Source: Halichondria panicea (Eukaryota > Porifera > Demospongiae > Suberitida > Halichondriidae). Taken from it: a stretch of 64,000 bases of DNA. Within the stretch, counting starts at the first letter, position 1. Each line of letters begins with the position of its first letter. The stretch lies in NCBI RefSeq assembly GCF_963675165.1, contig NC_087381.1, positions 558,001 to 622,000 of the forward strand. Reading direction: 5' to 3'. The notes under the pieces were generated by a model. That model saw only the letters and a list, made by a program, of their open reading frames with translations. It was not told where the DNA came from and ran no database searches. Positions 54,283 through 64,000 of this stretch are shown one piece after another. The translations under genes were made by a program, and so were the position numbers.

Positions 54283-57074
54283 TTAGTGGACGGTATACTT
54301 AGCCAGGATATGCAGGAGGGGCTTCTCCGCCAGACAAGTACAATGCAGTGGTTTTTCAGGGGCTGGGGGTTGCTGAGGATAGGACGTGGGATACTGGGGG
54401 TCAGCATATTGTCCAATCGGGTAGGCAGCTGCTGGTTGAGGTCCATGCACATTTGGAGGGGGAGGCTGATTAGAGTTTGGGGATCTTTGATTCATGGAGT
54501 AGGCTGTATTTTGTGTATTTGTGACGGTTGCAGTTGTCGACGTATTGTTAGTGTCTAGAATCCTGAGTGAGAGGTGAGCCAGGCGACCTCTTCTGCTTAT
54601 GAAACTGCAGACAAATAGGACAACTATGATGATGACAGGAACAGTTACTCCAATGCTGATCGAGATGATGGATGATGAACTTGATGAAGTGGGTGCTGCA
54701 TAAAAAAAAATATATGTATGTCATGCAGAGTCTATAATTATAAGTATCAGTGTACCCGATTCGTATTTCAGGTATATGTTATTATAGTCACACCGGCATA
54801 TATGTAGGATGGCATCGCTATACAGCATGCATTGCGCATATGTCTTGGTAATTGGTTGCCACGTGCTATGCCGATTGCTGCCATAATATTTGTTGGGTAT
54901 AGTGCATGGTTACGGCCACTGCACTTCGTGATATAATAGTGCATATTAATTGATAGACTCTCTTACTTGCAGTAGCCTCACAGATCAAGGCCACATCTTG
55001 TGAGTGGCCGCAGTTTGCAATTCCAATAGCATTAGCAGGACAGTTGATTAATCTGCTCTCAGTTCCTAAGCAACGAAGCTCATCCAGCCATATCCGAGTG
55101 GTTGATATGGCTTCATTAAAACTGTACAATGAGGTATGTTTCTTCATGATGGATGATGCAATGTCAAGTAATGAACGGCTAGATCTAGTATAATTTAACA
55201 AGATCACTGATTAATGTGATGATCTTACACACTCACCTTAATGTTCCTACTCGTCCATACTGTGTATAGTTTGCATACCCCAGCTGTCGACAAGCCACCA
55301 TTGCATCGTTTGGACCAAAGTTATTGTCACACACTGTCCCCCATGCTTTATTGTAAGAGACCTCCAGTCTACCAGAGGAGCCTCCTGAGTTGTCTACCAG
55401 CCTCAGTTCTCCATTAAAAGGACCTAAGTAAATAGCACGACTCATTATACCTGCTATAATTATGCTGCACCGCTATTAAATTAAACTACAACAGCACTAT
55501 ACTCATACCTTCAGGGTCACAGATCAAGCCCACATCTCGTGTGTGGGTGCAATTTTCAACTCCGATAGTGTTAGCAGGGCAATCAATCAGTCTGCTCTCA
55601 GTTCCTCGACAACGAACCTCGTCTAGTATCAGAGTATTTGATAAAGATGGGAAGAAACTATAGAAGGAATTATTAAAGATACGGTAAATCGTTTGCTCCA
55701 TTTTATTTATGAGCTAGATCGTGAGCAATTATATATAGCATAAGCTGCATGGAATAGACACTTTTACTAAGGGCACAGTCCACTGTTACAGTATAGCTAA
55801 TAACTATTGGCAGGGCCACATGCAATGAAAATTTAAATGTGGGTCATTACCGCGGCTAATTATAGTTAATAAGATTATTTTCTGATTAGCTTATTACACA
55901 CTCACCCTAGCGATCCAACTGTTCCGTATAATCTGAAGGCTGGGAACCCTAGTTGACGACAAGCCACCACTGCATTATTTCGACTGAAACTGTCATAACA
56001 CATTGTCCCCCATGTTCCATTGTAATAGACCTCCAGTCTGCCAGAGGAACCTTCTATTCAGTATGAGTTGTCTACCAGTCTCAGGTCTCCACTTGAAGGG
56101 CCTAAGTATAATTATAGCAGAATTCGTTACATGGCTGTATATGAATTATGATATATGGTTAATTGGAGTGTACCAATGCTTTTATACGCACTATTCGTAC
56201 TCATCTATTCTTACTTGTAGTTCTTCCAGTACAGATCAAGGCCACATCTTCAAAATGGGAGCAATCTTCAACTCCGATAGTGTTAGCAGGGCAATCAATG
56301 AGTTTGCTCTCAGTTCCTGAGCAACGAAGCTCGTCCAGCCATGTCCGAGTGCTTGATGAAGCTTGGAAGAAACTATAGGGGGAAATGATCATGTTAACAC
56401 AATTGCACTAGCTATATAATTATAAAAATTACATGCATGCATGCATGCAGTGATATTCAAAAAATAGTTGATGAAGGTTTACTATATAATTTTATAGCTA
56501 GGAAATGATTATGACAATTATTGCAAAAGCTGTTATAAAAATTAGCTATTGAGTCGCTGTATTACTGTACAATATACAAGATGGATAATTCGATGGCGGG
56601 TTATAATTATTACAGCTAATATAACTATAATTATATAGTTAACTTTTTGATGACTTTACACACTCACTCTAGCCTTTGAACTGTTCCGTATCGGCTGTAG
56701 CTTGAGAACCCTAGTTGACGACAAGCCACTCTTGCGTCATTTATACCAAACCCGTCCTGACACACTGTCCCCCATCGACTACTGTAATAGACCTCCAGTC
56801 TGCCAGAGGAGCCTCCTGTTCGACTAAAGCTGTCTACCAGCCTCAGGCTTCCAGTTGATTGTCCTGTACAAACAATCAATCATGCACACGTGTAATCAAT
56901 CATACAACAACAATATTACTGAGCTCCTGCATGCAGGCAGAAGAATGACAAACATAACAATAAATCTAGATATCTATAGATATGCCAGAAGTAGCCTAGC
57001 CTATAGTGCTCACCTCCAACAGCCCAAACCAGGCTCAGGACAATAACTGACTTCCACAGCAAGCAACTCATCAT
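54283..57074 (-). CDS. SRCR gene 10: three SRCR modules (one with a stop), TM, altered tail end
   Basis: Eight exons: signal 57014-57074; SRCR 1 56668-56863 + 56215-56372; SRCR 2 55906-56101 + 55509-55657; SRCR 3 55237-55423 + 54967-55121; TM and tail 54283-54695. The sum is 1,515 nt, but an in-frame TGA lies at 56058-56060 in the N-half of SRCR 2 (about residue 153), where a paralogue codes GG. The module is also diverged: VMC for VCD region and [10 protein letters not shown] without the tryptophan. Dropping both SRCR 2 exons keeps the frame and gives an intact two-domain protein. The TM ([12 protein letters not shown]) and stalk are open. A 4-bp deletion near 54352 shifts the tail after PAPEKP, replacing the usual [12 protein letters not shown] end by an unrelated [12 protein letters not shown] end that stops at 54283, so the C-terminal PPxY is lost. 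Confidence 0.7.
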
Positions 57075-57784
57075 TGGCAATATGCTTCTTGCAATTCAGT
57101 ATCAAAATGAGGGCATATAACTTTTTCATGCATGTATACACCCTCTCTCATGCATGCAGATGCAGGATGTGGGTATCAAGGATGTGGTATCAAGGATATG
57201 GGTATCAAGGATGTGGGTATCAAGGATATGGGTATCAAGGATGTCGTATCAAAGAGTGGGTACAGTTGTATATGAACTGTGTGCATGTATATATGTGTTC
57301 AGTAAATAAATGGATATTGTGTCATATAGGATTATATTTAATGATGTTAGTATAGGTCTAACCTTCAGGCATGTGTAGTGTGATCACCCAGCAGGGGCGT
57401 TTCTAAGCAGGGGGGTGCTCAAGCCTGGTACTGGACGAACAATGGGGGAGGGGGGGGGCAAAATGTTACGTCCCTGCAAAAACTATTGCCAATGCTGACT
57501 TTGTATGTGCTCAATTAACTAGTCAACTGAGAGCGCATCCGAGTGCACTCGAAAACTTTATTTAAAACTCGTCAAGCTAGTTTTTCAGATATGAAAAAGT
57601 GGATAACTTGAAGATGAATCATGCATGAGTATAATTATTATAGAACAAAGTGTGCAATGTATACAACTTGAATTGTATTATTGACCTCTGACATCATATA
57701 GTGTCTGTGGTTTATTAGTGATGCCGAATCCCAATATTCATTGTATACTTATTTACATGTACTAAATAGGCTGGGCTCATGTAA
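57075..57784. other. 5' flank of gene 10, short tandem repeat, transposon fragment
   Basis: At 57162-57255 the unit GGTATCAAGGATGTG (15-16 bp) occurs about six times; the plus-strand frame it opens is an artefact. At about 57393-57480 a fragment GGGGCGTTTCTAAGCAGGGG resembles the left end of the element at 46027 but has no right end. No gene. Confidence 0.55.
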
Positions 57785-58134
57785 GGCCACTGTTAGTTGC
57801 ATACTTGTTTCAGATCAACCTCCCTCCTCGGTTTTGCTCATCTCCTCAATTAAGTCATTATTGCTGATGTCAGCCATTATTTGAGGTCAAAGTCCTTTTT
57901 TTGCTGACATTGCATTATTTTACCATGTGCCATGTGCAAGTTGCATTGTGCACCAAAAAGCCAGTGCATAAAAAAAATTAAAGTTTAGACTCCGTCCTTT
58001 TGTGTATTTTCGTCAGTTAAAAAACAGGATATGACGTCATCAAATAATGGGATAATGGGTAATGAACACCTCCCTCCCTCATCGGAGTTGAGCTAGTATT
58101 CTCATCTGAAACAAGTATGCAACTAACAGTGGCC
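57785..58134. mobile_element. MITE with GGCCACTGTTAGTTGCATAC ends, TAA target duplication
   Basis: A 350-bp element whose ends are long inverted copies (GGCCACTGTTAGTTGCATAC, continuing through CTTGTTTCAGAT). It is flanked by TAA on both sides (57782-57784 and 58135-58137). The related flanks at about 39426 and 50990 read CTCATGTAAAGTG without it, so they are empty sites. A 3-bp TAA duplication is typical of PIF/Harbinger elements (family knowledge). Non-coding. Confidence 0.85.
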
Positions 58135-58463
58135 TAAAGTGTAGCTATCTATAGAAAGTGAAAGCACTAAGTCCAAAAATAATTAGCCAGTCTATAGCTT
58201 ATGATTTTCTGAAAACAAAATTTTTTATATAATTATCTTATCAAACAGTGTCCCAGCTCAAAGTTCATATTTGGGAGATGAAAGAATTGACGGTTTCTGG
58301 CCAAATACCATGCAAGCATGTATAATAGACAGTTTTGTGACATGGTATATCAAATAAGGAAAAAATTATATTGAGCTAAGAAATTGAGCTATAATATGAG
58401 ACATCAAGATACCCATATTTAGCCCGGGGCTTCTCCGCCAGAAAAATACAGTACAGGGGGAGG

Positions 58464-61066
58464 TTATTCAGTGGGGTACGGAGCTGAGGGAGGTTCTTCA
58501 GTGGAATAAGGAGCTGAGGGCGGTTCTCCAAGGGAATAAGGAGCTGGGGGTTGCTGAGGGTAGGATGTGCGGTATGGGGAGGAGGCGTATTGTCCAGTTG
58601 GTTGAGCCCCATGAACATTTTGAGGGGGGGCTTGATTCGAGTTTGAGGATCTTTGGTTCATGGAGTAGGCTGTATTATGTGTCGACGTAGTATGATCTAG
58701 TGGATTCCTCGTTGGGGGTGGATGCAGGCGACGTCTTAAGAAGATGAAAATTACAGTCGCGCTGATGATTATGAGGGCTATAGTTATTGTTGTACCCATA
58801 ACTACTCCAAGAAAAATCCAAATCGAGGCTGATGTAGTTGCTGCATAATAAAAAATATAGTATGTCATATAGTGTATCAGTGCATCTGAGGTAGCTATAA
58901 TAATTAGTATACTAAAATTATGTGTAATGGCCGAGAGGGTCGCCCGCCCGCCATGCATTGCTATATACACAGCGTGCAGTGCGCACACGTCACGTTAAAT
59001 GGTTGCCACGTACCATAACCAACACCACTTTAGTAACACGAAGCACACGGCGGCAGCGGCTTCATGTAACCAGTTCACAAAAGAGACATCTAAATGTTAG
59101 GCAGCAACCATATAATAATATAATATGGTTGATTCTATATAGGTGGCAACTACTTTACAACCACGCGGGCGTAATGCATGCACGTAGTAATGTAGTAGCG
59201 GTGGCAGGTGACCCTTGGATAGCACAATAATTACTTACATGTCATTGAGATATTTCATGAACAATAATTGCTAAAAGGTCTCAGCCATGTACATGCACTA
59301 ACTGATACTACTATTGACTTACATCCAGTGCAGACCAAGGTCTCCATTTGGGCCTAAAAACAACACAATTCGAGATAATTATTGAATATGCTGTATATTA
59401 CTTGCAGGGCTTGCAGTACAGTTCAAGGCCACATCTTGTGAATGGGAGCAATCTTCAACTCCAATAGGGTTAGCAGGACAATCAATGAGTCTGCTCTCAT
59501 TTCCTCGACAACGAAGCTCCAGCCATATTGGAGTTGATGGATTCGAAACTGGAGAGAAACTATAGAAGGAATTATTATTCATGAGCTCGATCTAGCAGCT
59601 ACATCCAGCTGAAACGCAGTAGTCATTTCACAGCTTGAATTAATAGATGCTTAATTTTACTAGATAAATAGGTACACGTTTTCAAGACAGATTTGATGGC
59701 TAAGAATAATGAGTTTACACACTCACCCTAACTCTCCAACTGTTCCGTATCGAGTGTAGGTGAAGAACCCTAGTTGACAACAAGCCACCACTGCATCAAA
59801 TGCACTGAAGCTATCATCACACACTGTCCCCCATTGTCCACTGTAATAGACCTCCAGTCTGCCAGAGAAGCTTCCTGTTATGGGGAAGCTCAAGTCTCCA
59901 CTTGATTGTCCTGTATATATAATTATGTGCAGACGTGAATAATGTATTACTATATTTTTAATCTGTATCAATGTGGTATAATTAATCATGTAAAAAAATG
60001 TAATGATGTCATACCACTATATGAGTGAAAGGCCCTGACCATGCACAATCTACTATAATACCGGTACCAGGCCAATAAACAGCTTGTGGCATGAATTTCC
60101 AATCGGGCATGTATAATAACTACTTTTTTGCTTTGAAACATTTGCACAATAACCACAATTACTTCAAAGAGAGCATCCCTATAAAAGCAGTTTTGTGTGG
60201 AAGTTTTGTGTCGAAAAATCACTTTCTCACTTTCCCACTGTCAATGCATTATGTCATAAAATTATATTGGCACTGCATTTCCTTTGATCAGAGGTCAAAT
60301 TATTGTGTTACCTCATTACTAGATAACACCTACACATTATTGTACACAAATGCAGAATCTTCTTGTTTGATCCTGGTACTAGTAGAACAAGGGAAACTTT
60401 TAGGGAACTTATCAGTTTTCAGTAGCTTTACTAATGCACTTGACATCTAACCGAGTTGTACGGGCCTTTGAGCAGTACAACATGGGGACTAGACCTTGTA
60501 TCAAAAAACACTCTTAATTCTGTTCGATGTATGTATCATGTGATCTGTAGGTAACCTTTGTACCTAACTCTCATACGTATAGGGCTAGGGAAGCAATTTC
60601 ATATTCTATAGCTAACATGCAGGACAACAACAAGTACAGTGTACTGTATAGAGTACGTTTATGGATTTCACTCAAATTAATTTGTAGCAGAAAATATCAT
60701 GCACGCAATTAGAGAGTAGAAACATCATAATGAATTTATAGCTACTGAGCTCATTGTAGGCAGAAGAATGAATGAGATCTACAGTGCATGGCGGATCCTG
60801 CAGGGGTGTTTCAGTGGTCTCAAATGAAACCCCCGTTTGGTTAATGTCTATATAGCATGTTAACAGATCTGATCAACAATTAACTAGTAAACTGATATTT
60901 CTGAAAAGGCTGCAATAACAGAACTATTTAAGCAGCAAACAACCAGCCCCCCTTTCTATCTATAATATCTATAATATCATATTTCAGCCTAGTGAGTGAG
61001 CTCACCTCCAACAGCCCAAACCAGGCTCAGGAAAGTAACTGACTTCCACAGTAAGCAGTTCATCAT
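58464..61066 (-). CDS. SRCR gene 11: one SRCR domain, TM, tail cut by a stop
   Basis: Predicted 259 aa from four exons: signal 61006-61066; SRCR N-half 59727-59910; C-half 59402-59559; TM and tail 58464-58840. The sum is 780 nt. The domain is a shortened group-[25 protein letters not shown] (an extra cysteine), WLELRC with one residue fewer than [23 protein letters not shown]. The TM ([14 protein letters not shown]) and RRRL follow, and the tail has [19 protein letters not shown] and [11 protein letters not shown] with PSAP. It stops at a TAA where gene 7 has a GAA codon; the untranslated remainder still spells [14 protein letters not shown]. The intron before the last exon holds a deletion scar (59341) showing that it once had a second SRCR module. 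A near-duplicate of gene 7 without that gene's frameshift. Confidence 0.8.
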
Positions 61067-61435
61067 TGGCAATCTTGCTAGAGTATATTTATAGTTATGA
61101 ACAGTGCAGTGAAGGCACACCTTAAATACCATGATTGTGTAGGGATGCATAGGATGTGGTGACTGCGTGTATTTAATGAACCACGACAAGTATGAATATC
61201 ATTATAGAGTCACTCAATCCGTATTCAGTGTCAGCCAGCCAAGCAGAGCTATGTACAGCCATATGTGTGTGCATGTTGCTTTTTAGGGTACCGGGTGTAG
61301 ACTCTATCAGTATTTAGAGGTAGTTTAAAATTTGCACCAACGAAATACTGCAATGTTCGTTTAAGTTAATCTTGGCATCCAGACAACACATTGATGCTTT
61401 GTTTATTAGCATAATTATGCAGTTTAACTACAAAG
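61067..61435. other. 5' flank of SRCR gene 11
   Basis: A close match of the gene 7 flank at 43612-43990 but without the 46-bp hairpin. A TATAAAT lies at 61087-61093, about 21 bp from the start codon, so the leader would be very short if it is used. No other gene. Confidence 0.5.
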
Positions 61436-61690
61436 ATGATGATGAAAGGAATAGCCACTCCGAGACCAACCGAGACGCCGGATGATGAGGAAGTGAATGC
61501 TGTATAAAATATATCAGCGTCAATAAGCATGACTGTGTATATTATCCAGTGAATTTGAGATATTAATTTTGATCTCAGTAATGCATAATAGTGATACTTG
61601 ACTCTTACTTCCAGTGCAGGCCAAGGCTACATATTATCTTGTGAATGGGCGTAATCTTCATCTCCGATAGAGTTAGCAGGACAATAAGAA
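61436..61690 (-). pseudogene. Remnant of an SRCR gene of the gene 1/5 type
   Basis: About 61440-61505 is the first part of a TM exon like that of gene 1 (PFIII, GLGVAIPF-type codons, acceptor changed to TATACAG). About 61606-61682 is the donor-side part of an SRCR C-half exon, cut at the same place as the remnant at 44765-44842. The rest is gone. This is the partner of the remnant at 44160-44850, here without the LINE fragment. Confidence 0.65.
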
Positions 61691-61926
61691 AGTATCATAA
61701 GTCCAAAGCCGAAAAATAACTAAATTAATAATGGTCCCTATACACCAGTATATGCATGCGTAAGTGCTTTATCATAATTATTCTGACAACAAATTTAATA
61801 TCAGAAGGAGAGATGAAAATTGAGCTATGAGACATCAAGTATATACAGCAGATATACTAATTTGCTATCACTATCGGTCAATAGGTACTTGAATTGTGGG
61901 CATTATACCCATGCATGCATATATAG
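61691..61926. other. 3' flank of SRCR gene 12
   Basis: AT-rich, nearly the same as 44851-45109 downstream of gene 8. No gene. Confidence 0.5.

Positions 61927-64000
<2,074 letters not shown>

Noticed and set aside
57074-57355. Plus-strand frame with repeated YQGYGYQGCG
   Set aside because: Created by a 15-16 bp tandem repeat; no start context, splice sites or homologue recognised.

Overview
This window reads as nuclear DNA of an animal, most likely a demosponge. Three things point there: intron-split group-A SRCR (scavenger receptor cysteine-rich) domains joined to single-pass membrane receptors, a collagen-like family with a cysteine-rich C-terminal module of the kind I associate with sponges and cnidarians, and AT-rich introns full of the palindrome ATAATTAT and of short non-autonomous transposons. 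The species itself is inference. All recognisable genes lie on the minus strand, so each gene reads from high to low coordinate.

The main content is a tandem array of twelve related SRCR receptor genes (numbered 1 to 12 by rising coordinate; gene 12 runs off the right end). Each has a signal-peptide exon, one to six SRCR domains, and a last exon carrying stalk, membrane helix and cytoplasmic tail. Every SRCR domain is made of two exons: an N-half (about 181-208 nt) and a C-half (about 149-170 nt). Intron phases are 1 before the domain, 2 inside it and 1 after it. Whole domains can therefore be gained, lost or skipped without changing frame. For genes 1, 3, 4, 5, 6 and 11 the exon lengths I read add up to a multiple of three. 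SRCR counts are 2, 1 (pseudogene), 3, 6, 2, 2, 1 (frameshifted), 4 (one module broken), 1 (pseudogene), 3 (one module with a stop), 1, and at least 2.

The array is interrupted at about 16.1-25.3 kb by a transposon copy, a simple-repeat stretch and two tandem copies of an intronless collagen-like type II membrane gene (19.5-20.9 and 22.3-23.7 kb). The first is clearly a pseudogene and the second has a frame break at the collagen/C-terminal junction.

The array shows birth-and-death evolution at several scales: gene-sized duplications (1 with 5; 7 with 11; 6 with 8 and 12), a three-domain block duplicated inside gene 4 with a period near 1,710 bp, single modules amplified inside genes 3 and 8, and independent stops, frameshifts, lost splice sites and deletion scars in genes 2, 7, 8, 9, 10 and 11. 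Most tails are proline/tyrosine rich and end in a PPxY-type motif, with PSAP motifs in some, which suggests coupling to WW-domain or ESCRT partners. Genes 1 and 5 have a short tail without these motifs. A role as a diversified self/non-self or microbe-sensing receptor cluster is plausible but is inference. No tRNA, rRNA or CRISPR array was seen.
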